Origin: Magnetococcales bacterium
Lineage (GTDB): Bacteria; Pseudomonadota; Magnetococcia; Magnetococcales; Magnetaquicoccaceae
Reading direction: 5' to 3'
Assembly: GCA_015229095.1 (NCBI GenBank)
Contig: JADGCE010000107.1
Location: 1 to 6,258 of the forward strand
Length of the DNA: 6,258 nt
The notes beneath the pieces are model-generated. The model searched no databases. It saw only the letters and a program-made list of their open reading frames with translations, and had not been told where the DNA came from. The position numbers and the translations under genes are program-made. This document shows positions 1 through 6,258 of the stretch, piece after piece (the first letter of the stretch is position 1; the number at the start of each line of letters is the position of its first letter).

Positions 1-52
1 CATTGAGCTGGAACAGCTTAAGGACAAACTGCTGGAGTTTATTCAGGGATAG
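1..52 (+). CDS. 3' end of an unidentified gene (partial)
   Basis: Reading from base 2, the frame encodes 16 residues ending in LKDKLLEFIQG, followed by a TAG stop at 50-52. The fragment is rich in Leu, Glu and Lys and looks like a C-terminal amphipathic helix, which is why this frame was preferred. Another frame (from base 3) is also open here, so the assignment is not certain. The fragment is too short to identify a family. It converges on the kinase gene, with hairpins lying between the two. Confidence 0.45.
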   Translation, partial: IELEQLKDKLLEFIQG

Positions 53-129
53 GGCAGGGGGTCAGAGGCGGAGCCTTTCTGGTGTGAAAGCCATGCCATG
101 ACGGGTCTGGATGGTTGTTGGGGGCATCC

Positions 130-159
130 CTGGGGGAGGCGGCGAACCGCCTCCCCCAG
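130..159. repeat. Perfect 13-bp inverted repeat with CGAA loop
   Basis: Bases 130-142 and 147-159 are exact reverse complements around a four-base CGAA loop, giving a very stable GC-rich hairpin. A T-run follows at 176-181 on the plus strand, about 16 bases beyond the stem. That is too far for a textbook intrinsic terminator, although the hairpin could still stop or protect transcripts from the upstream gene. The sequence style suggests a multicopy intergenic element. This inference needs a genome-wide comparison. Confidence 0.7.
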
Positions 160-206
160 ACCCCCTCCACCCTTCTTTTTTAATTGTTTCAACGGCCAGG
201 GGTCCA

Positions 207-221
207 GGGGGCTTCGCCCCC
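207..221. repeat. GGGGGC/GCCCCC hairpin
   Basis: A 6-bp perfect GC stem closes a three-base TTC loop. It sits between short complementary arms, CAACG at 190-194 and CGTTG at 220-224, so a longer alternative fold is possible. It follows the T-run of the first hairpin and looks like the second half of the same composite element. Confidence 0.55.
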
Positions 222-244
222 GTTGTGGGCGAAACGGTGACCAA

Positions 245-264
245 GGCCACTCATGGGGGTGGCC
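245..264. repeat. GGCCAC/GTGGCC inverted repeat
   Basis: Bases 245-250 pair with 259-264 around an eight-base loop. For the minus-strand kinase transcript this is the first of the three hairpins met after the small downstream ORF. No T-tract follows it in that direction, so its role in termination is only inferred. Confidence 0.35.
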
Positions 265-298
265 GATGCGGGCGGCATATGCAAAATTCCAACGCAGG

Positions 299-427
299 TC
301 ACCAAACCTTCGGCTTGAACTCCCTGTCATTCGCCATTCGCAACGTCTCTCCTGCCTGCTCGATGACAAACAAACCACTGTGGATGGCAAAGCGGCAAAC
401 GTTTTCTTCAATCACCATGGCGGCCAC
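299..427 (-). CDS. Possible small ORF directly downstream of the kinase, same frame
   Basis: A short minus-strand frame starts at GTG (425-427) or ATG (416-418) and stops at TGA (299-301), giving 42 or 39 residues. The composition looks protein-like (MVIEENVCRFAIHSGLFVIE at its start, ending FKPKVW), and many codons end in G or C. There is no strong ribosome binding site. The frame is the exact continuation of the kinase frame after its TGA at 455-457, with only 27 bases between that stop and the GTG. It could be a small translationally coupled protein, the remnant of a longer kinase C-terminus cut by a nonsense change, or chance. I do not recognise a family. Confidence 0.3.
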   Translation of the reverse strand: MAAMVIEENVCRFAIHSGLFVIEQAGETLRMANDREFKPKVW

Positions 428-454
428 TGCACGCCGGGCCGCCAGTCGGGGAGA

Positions 455-3190
455 TCAGGCCTCCACCCCCTGCTGCGCCTGGGGTGCGCCGCGCCGGATG
501 GCCTGGTGGACGGTGGTGCAGAGCTGGGCGCGCTGCATGGGGCGGTCCAAACAGTAGACCCCCGGTATCTTTTCCAACGTTTGCCGCTGCTCCACAGGCA
601 GATTGCTGAAGAGGATCACCGGCAGCTCGGCACGGGTCGCCTCGCGCCGCAGGCGGCTGATCTCCTCCCCGCTGCTGCCGCTGCTGCCCAAACATTCCAA
701 ACAGATAAAATCCCACTGTTCACCGCGACAGCGTTCCCAAAACTCGCCCACCGTATGTCCCAGGCCCAGTTCGCTGACCTCCAGGCCGAGAGATGTCAAC
801 AATTTTTTCAGAATCAACCGGTTGATCGGGTTTTTTCCGATCACCGCCGTCTTCAGGCCGGCGGGCAATGGCCGCTCCTCCACCCCCGCGCCGACCTGGG
901 CGGGCACCTCGAACGGAATGGTGATCACAAAGACACTCCCTTCATGCAGGCGGCTCTTGACACGAATCTGCCCCCCCATCAACTCGATCAACCGTTTGGC
1001 AACGGTCAACCCCAAGCCGGTCCCCTCATAACGCCGGGAGGGGGAGCTGTCCACCTGCATGAAGAGATCAAAAATGCTCTGCTGTTTCTCTTCGGGAATG
1101 CCAATCCCCGTATCGGTCACCGTGAAACAGAGGGCCCCCGGCTGCTGGGGGTGGGCGCTGTCGTGACTGACCAGGAGCTCCACCGCACCGGCCTGGGTAA
1201 ATTTGATGGCATTGTGCAAAATATGCTGCAATACCTGCCGCAGACGCACCGGATCCCCCGTGACCCGTTCCGGCACCTGGGGCTCGATGCGACAGGTAAA
1301 CTGCAAGCCTTTTTCCGCCACCTGCCGGGCGACAATGTCGCCCAGGGCCTTGACCAGAGCGGGCAGATCAAAGGTGCTTTTTTCCAGCGTGAACTGCTCG
1401 CTGTTCACTTTGGAGAGATCCAGCAGGTCGGAAATCAAGGTGGCCAGACGCTCGGCACTGTTTTGAATGGTGTGCAAATGTTTGCTCTGGCTGTTGCTCA
1501 ATACGCCAAACTCCTGGGCCAGCAACAGGGATGTGCAGCCGGTGATGGTGCTGAGAGGAGTGCGCAATTCGTGGGAAATATTGGATAAAAATTCGTTTTT
1601 TACCTTGTTGACCGTCTCGGCCGCCTCCTTGGCCTGTTGCAGTGCCCGCTCCATGACGATGCGCGGCGAGATATCCTCCTTGACGGCCAGATAAAAGGTC
1701 TCCTGTTCGCCCCCTTGCCCCGGGGTGTGGATGCGGGAGATGGTGTTCGACTCCCAATAGATCGTGCCATCCTTGCGGCGGTTGCTCAACTCCCCATGCC
1801 AGGCATGGCCGCTGGAGATGGTTTTCCACAGGGCCTGATAGGTGGCAGCCGGGGTCTCGCCGGATTGCAGGAAGCGGGGATTTTTCCCCAGCAACTCCTC
1901 CACCTCATAGCCTGTCAACCGGGCGCACTGGGGGTTGACATAGAGAATGATGCCGGTCAGATCGCAAATCATCACACCTGCCGGGCTCTGCTCGACCGCC
2001 TGGGAGAGCTTGCGCACCTCCCGCTCTGCCCGTCTCCGCTCTTCCAACTCGGCCTGCAGGGTGTCCCTGGTCTGCACAATCTCCTGGGTCAGCCATTGAA
2101 AACGCTCCCGCAACAGGGAGAGCTCGTCCCGGGTGACAGGCTGTTGCGGTGCGGGGGCCAGCCGGGGCTGACTGCCCAGGACATTTCTGGAAAAATCCAT
2201 GATTTCACGAGTGACTTGCCGGATGGTATGGGTCACCCACAGCAGGGTGAGCAGACACACCAGGACCAGGAGGGAGGCGGCGATCAAACGTTGCTGCCGT
2301 TCTGCCAACAGGATGGAGTGGCTCAGGGCCTCGAAGGATTCCGAAGAGACCAGGGTGATCAACTGCAAGAGCAGATCGGAGGCCCCATAGTCGAAGAAGG
2401 ATTGACCGGCGACCAGGTAGGTTGCCAACAGCTGTTCCAGGGGGGCGCCGGGGGGGGCGATCTGCGGTTTGTTGCTGGCCAGAATCCGCTGTTGGCTCCC
2501 TTCCAGCAACACCACCACGCCGGCATATTGGCTGCCCAGCCCCTGGGGATTGGATAAAAACAGCCCATCCAGCGGGGAGGCCAACATGAGGATGGCCTTG
2601 GGCTGCCCATCCCGCCCCAGGACATGCTCGGAGGTGAGCAGGAAGAGGGTGCCATCCACCGAGGTGATGAAAGGCTGACCGAGGCTCAGGGAGGACAACT
2701 GGGCGTTGGCATCCAGGAGAGCCGGTGGGGGGGGCTCCTGCTGGCCCCGGAAAAGCTCGCGCACCTGACCGTTGAGATCCATCAGCAGGAGATAACGCAC
2801 GGGGAGCATTCCCCGCAGCAGCGATGATTTGGGCATCCAGGGGGGTGGTTCATTGTGAAAGATAATTTTGGCGTAGGGCACGGCGGGTGGGGCGGTGGCG
2901 GGGTCCGCCGTGGCGCGGCTGGCGGTCTCTTCCCGTTCCCGCTGTTCCAGATATTCCTGCAAGGCGCGTTGGGCCACCAGCAGGTTGACCGCCTGGTGAT
3001 GCATCTTGATGTGCTGGTCAAAGAGCAGCCGATTGACCTCGGTCTTTTCGCCGACCATCTCTTTGAGTTGCGCCTGAAAGATGGTGCGCAGATGGTGGGT
3101 TTGCCAATGGTCCAGGACTGCCCATGTGGTCACGCCCACCAGGAGCGTGGCCAGAAAAGCCTTTAAAGTGATGGGAAATCTCTGCAACAT
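455..3190 (-). CDS. Membrane sensor histidine kinase with PAS domain and degenerate receiver
   Basis: This is a 911-residue inner-membrane sensor kinase. Residues 7-28 and about 302-321 are membrane segments enclosing a ~270-residue extracytoplasmic region that looks like a double-PAS/Cache sensor, with a Pro/Ala-rich stretch near 95-107. A coiled coil (about 361-400) leads to a PAS domain (about 391-510). HisKA follows with the phospho-accepting His540 in SHELRTP. The ATPase domain has N660 (HNAIKF), D693 (DTGIGIP) and the G2 box GTGLGL at 723-728, so the kinase core looks active. The C-terminal receiver fold (about 779-896) is degenerate: the acidic pair is Gly785-Lys786, the acceptor Asp is Glu832, and the usual Lys is Arg883. 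The ATG at 3188-3190 was chosen over an in-frame GTG at 3226 (12 residues longer, Cys-rich) because the latter has no ribosome binding site. Even the chosen ATG has only a weak GGG about 9 bases upstream. No partner regulator is visible, and the signal sensed is unknown. Confidence 0.94.
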   Translation of the reverse strand: MLQRFPITLKAFLATLLVGVTTWAVLDHWQTHHLRTIFQAQLKEMVGEKTEVNRLLFDQHIKMHHQAVNLLVAQRALQEYLEQREREETASRATADPATAPPAVPYAKIIFHNEPPPWMPKSSLLRGMLPVRYLLLMDLNGQVRELFRGQQEPPPPALLDANAQLSSLSLGQPFITSVDGTLFLLTSEHVLGRDGQPKAILMLASPLDGLFLSNPQGLGSQYAGVVVLLEGSQQRILASNKPQIAPPGAPLEQLLATYLVAGQSFFDYGASDLLLQLITLVSSESFEALSHSILLAERQQRLIAASLLVLVCLLTLLWVTHTIRQVTREIMDFSRNVLGSQPRLAPAPQQPVTRDELSLLRERFQWLTQEIVQTRDTLQAELEERRRAEREVRKLSQAVEQSPAGVMICDLTGIILYVNPQCARLTGYEVEELLGKNPRFLQSGETPAATYQALWKTISSGHAWHGELSNRRKDGTIYWESNTISRIHTPGQGGEQETFYLAVKEDISPRIVMERALQQAKEAAETVNKVKNEFLSNISHELRTPLSTITGCTSLLLAQEFGVLSNSQSKHLHTIQNSAERLATLISDLLDLSKVNSEQFTLEKSTFDLPALVKALGDIVARQVAEKGLQFTCRIEPQVPERVTGDPVRLRQVLQHILHNAIKFTQAGAVELLVSHDSAHPQQPGALCFTVTDTGIGIPEEKQQSIFDLFMQVDSSPSRRYEGTGLGLTVAKRLIELMGGQIRVKSRLHEGSVFVITIPFEVPAQVGAGVEERPLPAGLKTAVIGKNPINRLILKKLLTSLGLEVSELGLGHTVGEFWERCRGEQWDFICLECLGSSGSSGEEISRLRREATRAELPVILFSNLPVEQRQTLEKIPGVYCLDRPMQRAQLCTTVHQAIRRGAPQAQQGVEA

Positions 3191-3270
3191 GTCACGACAC
3201 CCACAACGGCACTGGAGCCCTGCCACGGAATGTGCCGAGGCGGATGCTCACCCTCCAACGACCAAGCGGC

Positions 3271-3300
3271 AGGCCTCTCCCATTGTTGCGGGAGAGGCCT
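3271..3300 (-). terminator. Hairpin after the GTPase gene, terminator-like without U-tract
   Basis: Bases 3271-3281 and 3290-3300 form a perfect 11-bp inverted repeat with an eight-base loop. It begins 14 bases past the stop of the GTPase gene and lies upstream of the kinase start, which is the normal place for a terminator. No T-run follows in the minus direction. It may therefore be an incomplete terminator, an attenuator, or an RNA-stability element between two co-directional genes. Confidence 0.5.
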
Positions 3301-3314
3301 CCTGGCTCTCTTCC

Positions 3315-4802
3315 CTAGTGGCTGACATCCAATTGCACTTTGGGGTTGGGCATGTCGCTGCGCCCGGACGGATTGGTGAATTGGTCGTTCAGATTCTGCA
3401 CATACATATCCGAATTTTTCAAAACCCGTTGCAGCTTCATCTCCGCCCAGCGCCCCCAGCCGACGGGGCGGGTGTGAAAGACAGAGTAGAGCGGGTTGGT
3501 ATTGTGGGCAAAGCCCTTGAGCAGATATTCCTGCAGATCGGGTTGTTTGACCTCCTTGGCGAGCCCTTTGCTCACCCATTTGGCGGCCAACTTGCGGACC
3601 AGCAGATGCAGGGCGAGCAGGGCGGAGAGGCCGCCCAGGGCCAGCAGATCCACCAACGCGGATTGCCAGGGGGTATCCGTGACCCACAAGCCCATATCCA
3701 GCCAGGCCGCCAACGGCGGGTTGTGCTGGAGAATGCCTGCGAGGGCGCCGATGGCGATGAGACCGAACAGCACCCCATCGACGCTCAACACCAGCTTGCG
3801 CCAGCGGGTCAATCCTGCCTGCAGACGGGGCACACAGTCGTTCTGGATCACTTTGGCGGTATATTCCAGGACGCCGATAATGCGGTAGGCGCGCTCCACC
3901 TCCACCCGGTGGATGCGTTCATTGATTTCGTTCATATCTTCCGCCAGCTTGCCGGCGTAGCGGTCACGCAGGGTTTCATCCTCGATGGGGTGGGCGACGG
4001 AGGCGTTGTAGATTTGGTAAAAGTGGCCCGCCGTCAAGCCCGACTGGGAGAGGGCGCGCTGCCAGGCGGCCACCACATCCTCCAGGTTGTCCTCCCGGGC
4101 GGTGCAATCCACCTGGTTGAGGATGAAGAGAAATTTGTTGGAATCGGAGCGGTTGATGGTATTCTTGACCAGATGGTCCAGGGTATCCTTCATGGCGCCG
4201 GGTTCGGGATGGCGGGCATCGAAAAAGACCAGCACCAGATCGGAAAGATCCATGATATGATCGGTGATGCGCAGGGTGCTGTTGCGCTGGGAGTCCGCGT
4301 CGAAGCCGGGGGAGTCGATCAAAATTTTGCCCCGCAATTTTTCTGTCAGACAGGTTTTGAGCTGCAGATAGGCATCGATGCGCCGCCCCTCTCCTTCGCT
4401 GACCCGCTCCAGCTCCTGGCTGATCTGATAGAACGGAAAACGGGGGTCGGCATCCAGGGCCAGACCCGGCAGAGTGCGCACGTTTTCCTCCTTGCTGAAG
4501 CAGATGACGGTAAACTTGTCATCCACCGCCTGGTTGCCGGTACGCTGAATTTTCTGGTTGAGATAGGAGTTTATAAAGGTGGATTTTCCTGAGGAGAAGG
4601 TGCCGAGCACGGAGATCATGGGCCACCAGGGAACGCGGGTGGCGAAGGATTCCGTGCGCGCCAGGATACCCATCCGGTAGGCGATAGAGTCCAGGTCGCG
4701 AAAACTCTGCACCACTTGCAGCAAGACGGGATTTTCTTGCTTCAAATGTTTTTCTAGGCCGTTCAGGCGTCTTTCGATGTGGCTGCTGGGGCTGTCAAAC
4801 AT
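3315..4802 (-). CDS. Dynamin/EHD-like large GTPase, membrane anchored
   Basis: The protein has 495 residues and an N-terminal dynamin-type GTPase domain. The P-loop is GTFSSGKS at 67-74, Thr98 in KFTVI is the likely switch I threonine, switch II is DSPG at 163-166, and NQVD at 229-232 is the G4 specificity motif. The stretch LVFFDARHPE and the spacing of the motifs resemble EHD-type dynamins more than Ras-like GTPases. An N-terminal helix (about 5-50) precedes the P-loop, and a helical region follows the GTPase domain. Two hydrophobic segments (about 337-357 and 383-403) probably form a membrane hairpin, followed by a basic, helical tail. Family members bind and reshape membranes using GTP, and this one should act at the inner membrane. 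The ATG at 4800-4802 was chosen because GGAG (complement of 4810-4813) lies 7 bases upstream and the extra 67 residues of the longer frame look non-coding. The gene is divergent from gltA. Its physiological role is not known from sequence. Confidence 0.92.
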   Translation of the reverse strand: MFDSPSSHIERRLNGLEKHLKQENPVLLQVVQSFRDLDSIAYRMGILARTESFATRVPWWPMISVLGTFSSGKSTFINSYLNQKIQRTGNQAVDDKFTVICFSKEENVRTLPGLALDADPRFPFYQISQELERVSEGEGRRIDAYLQLKTCLTEKLRGKILIDSPGFDADSQRNSTLRITDHIMDLSDLVLVFFDARHPEPGAMKDTLDHLVKNTINRSDSNKFLFILNQVDCTAREDNLEDVVAAWQRALSQSGLTAGHFYQIYNASVAHPIEDETLRDRYAGKLAEDMNEINERIHRVEVERAYRIIGVLEYTAKVIQNDCVPRLQAGLTRWRKLVLSVDGVLFGLIAIGALAGILQHNPPLAAWLDMGLWVTDTPWQSALVDLLALGGLSALLALHLLVRKLAAKWVSKGLAKEVKQPDLQEYLLKGFAHNTNPLYSVFHTRPVGWGRWAEMKLQRVLKNSDMYVQNLNDQFTNPSGRSDMPNPKVQLDVSH

Positions 4803-4809
4803 GGGGAGA

Positions 4810-4813
4810 CTCC
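4810..4813 (-). promoter_or_regulatory. Ribosome binding site of the GTPase gene
   Basis: On the minus strand this reads GGAG, 7 bases before the ATG at 4802. It decides the start in favour of the 495-residue form over the open extension to 5003, which would also overlap the start of gltA. Confidence 0.7.
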
Positions 4814-4830
4814 AAAAATTCCGAGAACAG

Positions 4831-4859
4831 TTGTACACAGGGGAATCACTCTTTAATAT
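4831..4859 (+). promoter_or_regulatory. Predicted sigma-70 promoter of gltA
   Basis: TTGTAC (4831-4836) and TAATAT (4854-4859) are separated by exactly 17 bases, close to the housekeeping consensus TTGACA-17-TATAAT. Transcription would start near 4866, leaving a leader of about 84 bases before the gltA ATG. The AT-rich -10 stands out against the GC-rich surroundings. The same stretch could also hold promoter elements for the divergent GTPase gene, but no clear minus-strand pair was found. Confidence 0.6.
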
Positions 4860-4866
4860 GCTCCTT

Positions 4867-4894
4867 AGGTTGCCTGGCGGCGTCACGGCGACCT
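4867..4894 (+). other. Possible hairpin in the gltA leader
   Basis: AGGTTGCC (4867-4874) can pair with GGCGACCT (4887-4894) through seven Watson-Crick pairs and one G-U pair, around a 12-base loop. It would lie at the very 5' end of the predicted gltA transcript, where such a stem can affect mRNA stability. It does not match any riboswitch I recognise. Confidence 0.3.
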
Positions 4895-4949
4895 GGGAAC
4901 GTGTGCTGCGCGTGTTCATTCCTTTTAGACCAAAAAACGGGGTAAAGCC

Positions 4950-6258
4950 ATGGCTGAAGATACAATGACCATTTGCGATAATCGCACTGGGAAGACGATT
5001 CACCTGCCCATCGTGCGCGGAACCGAAGGGGTTCCGGTGGTGGATATCTCAAGTTTCTACAAAGAATTCGGTATGTTCACCCTGGATCCGGGCTTTCGCT
5101 CCACGGCAGCCTGCGAAAGCAAGATCACCTTCACCGATGGGGATCAGGGGGTTTTGCTCTATCGGGGCTATCCGATCGATCAGTTGGCACGCCAGAGCAG
5201 CTTTTTGGAAGTCTGCTATCTGCTGCTCTACGGGGAGCTGCCCACCCAGAGTGAGTTTTCCGAGTTTAAGGGGATTATCTGCCATCACACCATGGTTCAT
5301 GAGCAACTGCTGAATTTTTACAAAGGCTATCGTCGGGATGCCCATCCCATGGCCATCATGGTGGGGGTGGTGGGTGCGCTGTCGGCCTTTTTCCACGACT
5401 CCCTGGATGTTTTCAACCCTCGGCATCGGGAGATTTCCGCCCACCGTCTCATCGCCAAAATTCCCACCATTGCGGCGGCCTCTTACAAATATTGGATCGG
5501 GCAGCCCTTTGTCTATCCTGACAACAGCCGGAGCTACACAGAAAATTTTCTGAACATGCTGTTCAGCGTGCCCTGTGAAAAATTGCGCCTCTCCCCTGTC
5601 CTGGTGCGGGCCATGGATCAAATTCTCATCCTGCATGCCGATCATGAACAGAATGCCTCCACCTCAACGGTGCGGTTGGCGGGCTCTTCCGAAGCCAACC
5701 CGTTTGCGGCCATCTCGGCGGGCATCAGCGCGTTGTGGGGGCCGGCCCATGGGGGCGCCAATGAGGCGGTGCTCAAGATGCTGTATGAAATCGGCTCGGT
5801 GGATCGGGTGGATGCCTATATCAAACGGGCCAAGGATCCCAATGATACCTTCCGGTTGATGGGGTTTGGCCATCGGGTTTACAAAAATTATGATCCCCGT
5901 GCCCGCATTCTGAAAGAGTCGGCCCATGCGGTGTTGGAGGAGTTGGGACGGGTGGATGATCCCCTGTTCCGGCTTGCCCTGGAGTTGGAGCGCATTGCCC
6001 AGGAGGATGAATATTTTATCAAGAGAAAGCTCTATCCCAATGTGGATTTTTATTCCGGCATCATTCTGTCGGCCATTGGCATTCCCACCAACATGTTTAC
6101 CGTGATTTTTGCGGTGGCGCGCACGGTGGGTTGGATCACCCAATGGATGGAGATGATGACCGAAGGGCCCACCATCAGCCGGCCGCGTCAGCTCTATACG
6201 GGTTATCCCCGGCGGGACTATATCCCCATTGAGGGGCGTTGGTTGGCGGGACAGGTCA
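4950..6258 (+). CDS. gltA: Citrate synthase (3' end cut by window)
   Basis: Citrate synthase condenses acetyl-CoA with oxaloacetate to citrate, the entry step of the TCA cycle, in the cytoplasm. The 436 codons present align along their length with the Gram-negative hexameric type. Catalytic residues are His267 (GPAHGGANEA), His308 (GFGHRVYKNYDPRA) and Asp366 (NVDFYSGI). ILHADHEQNASTSTVR lies at about 227-242, and RPRQLYTGYPRRDY comes near the end. Several residues of the NADH-inhibition site known in the E. coli enzyme are kept (Arg166, Lys170, Cys209), while the Tyr145 and Arg109 equivalents are Phe148 and His112. The ATG at 4950-4952 is the first in frame after a TAG at 4926 and has GGGG 7 bases upstream. 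No stop occurs before the window ends. At 436 codons it already exceeds the 427 residues of E. coli GltA, so only a short tail should be missing. Confidence 0.97.
   Translation, partial: MAEDTMTICDNRTGKTIHLPIVRGTEGVPVVDISSFYKEFGMFTLDPGFRSTAACESKITFTDGDQGVLLYRGYPIDQLARQSSFLEVCYLLLYGELPTQSEFSEFKGIICHHTMVHEQLLNFYKGYRRDAHPMAIMVGVVGALSAFFHDSLDVFNPRHREISAHRLIAKIPTIAAASYKYWIGQPFVYPDNSRSYTENFLNMLFSVPCEKLRLSPVLVRAMDQILILHADHEQNASTSTVRLAGSSEANPFAAISAGISALWGPAHGGANEAVLKMLYEIGSVDRVDAYIKRAKDPNDTFRLMGFGHRVYKNYDPRARILKESAHAVLEELGRVDDPLFRLALELERIAQEDEYFIKRKLYPNVDFYSGIILSAIGIPTNMFTVIFAVARTVGWITQWMEMMTEGPTISRPRQLYTGYPRRDYIPIEGRWLAGQV

Larger units (their letters stand above)
53..298. other. Convergent intergenic region with GC-rich hairpin cluster
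   Basis: No convincing gene is present here. The stretch lies between the end of a plus-strand gene (52) and the end of the minus-strand kinase or its small downstream ORF (299). It holds three inverted repeats (130-159, 207-221, 245-264), a run of six T (176-181), and flanking short complementary arms (CAACG 190-194 with CGTTG 220-224). Reading frames across it give only Pro/Gly/Arg-rich translations typical of non-coding GC-rich DNA. It probably ends transcription from both sides and may be a dispersed intergenic repeat. Confidence 0.6.

Noticed and set aside
130..225. G-quadruplex potential in the G-rich repeats
   Set aside because: On either strand only about three tracts of three or more G are close together. 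The perfect hairpins are the simpler fold.
43..411. Minus-strand open frame of 122 codons across the hairpin region
   Set aside because: Most of it crosses the GC-rich inverted repeats and gives Arg/Pro/Gly-rich sequence. The more protein-like minus-strand frame here is the one in phase with the kinase (299-427).
98..1588. Long plus-strand open frame (496 codons) opposite the kinase
   Set aside because: It is antisense to a well-supported kinase gene. Its translation is a Gln/His/Gly-rich sequence with no domain, as expected from the complementary strand of GC-rich coding DNA.
1615..2020. LOV-type photoreceptor, suggested by GKNPRFLQSG in the PAS domain
   Set aside because: The flavin-binding Cys of the GxNCRFLQ motif is Pro here. 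The pattern is common in ordinary PAS domains.
1637..2557. Plus-strand open frame (306 codons) opposite the kinase PAS and sensor region
   Set aside because: The translation is Gln/Gly/Leu-rich without domains and fully overlaps the kinase; a shadow frame.
3081..4592. Long plus-strand open frame (503 codons) opposite the GTPase
   Set aside because: It lies antisense to clear GTPase motifs, has low-complexity composition and no recognisable family. It is a codon-bias shadow.
5049..5645. Minus-strand open frame opposite gltA
   Set aside because: The plus strand here encodes highly conserved citrate synthase sequence. The minus frame has no supporting motif or ribosome binding site.

Overview
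The window is ordinary chromosomal DNA from a GC-rich Gram-negative bacterium, most likely a proteobacterium. The hexameric-type citrate synthase, the hybrid-type histidine kinase with a periplasmic sensor, and the GC-rich hairpin repeats between genes all fit this. The hairpin repeat cluster resembles intergenic elements I associate with Magnetococcales-like genomes. That placement comes from memory and was not checked.

Layout. Bases 1-52 carry the 3' end of an unidentified plus-strand gene. Bases 53-298 are a convergent intergenic region with three GC-rich hairpins and a short T-run. A possible small minus-strand ORF (299-427) lies directly downstream of, and in frame with, the stop of the large sensor kinase gene (455-3190, minus). 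The kinase has two membrane segments, a large extracytoplasmic sensor region, a PAS domain, an intact HisKA/HATPase core and a degenerate C-terminal receiver. A perfect 11-bp hairpin (3271-3300) separates it from a membrane-anchored dynamin/EHD-like GTPase gene (3315-4802, minus). A 147-bp divergent intergenic region (4803-4949) with a good sigma-70-type promoter leads to gltA, citrate synthase (from 4950, plus). gltA is still open at the window end, so its last codons are missing.

How the genes relate. The GTPase and kinase genes point the same way and could share a transcript, but the hairpin between them argues for at least partial separation. The GTPase and gltA are divergent neighbours. 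Nothing in the sequence ties citrate synthase functionally to the other two. No response regulator gene is visible, so the kinase is an orphan within this window.

The most interesting points are the pseudo-receiver of the kinase (phospho-acceptor Asp replaced by Glu, flanked by a CxxC), the in-frame ORF just after the kinase stop, and the bacterial EHD-like dynamin. I found no CRISPR array, RNA gene, insertion sequence or clear new multi-gene system.
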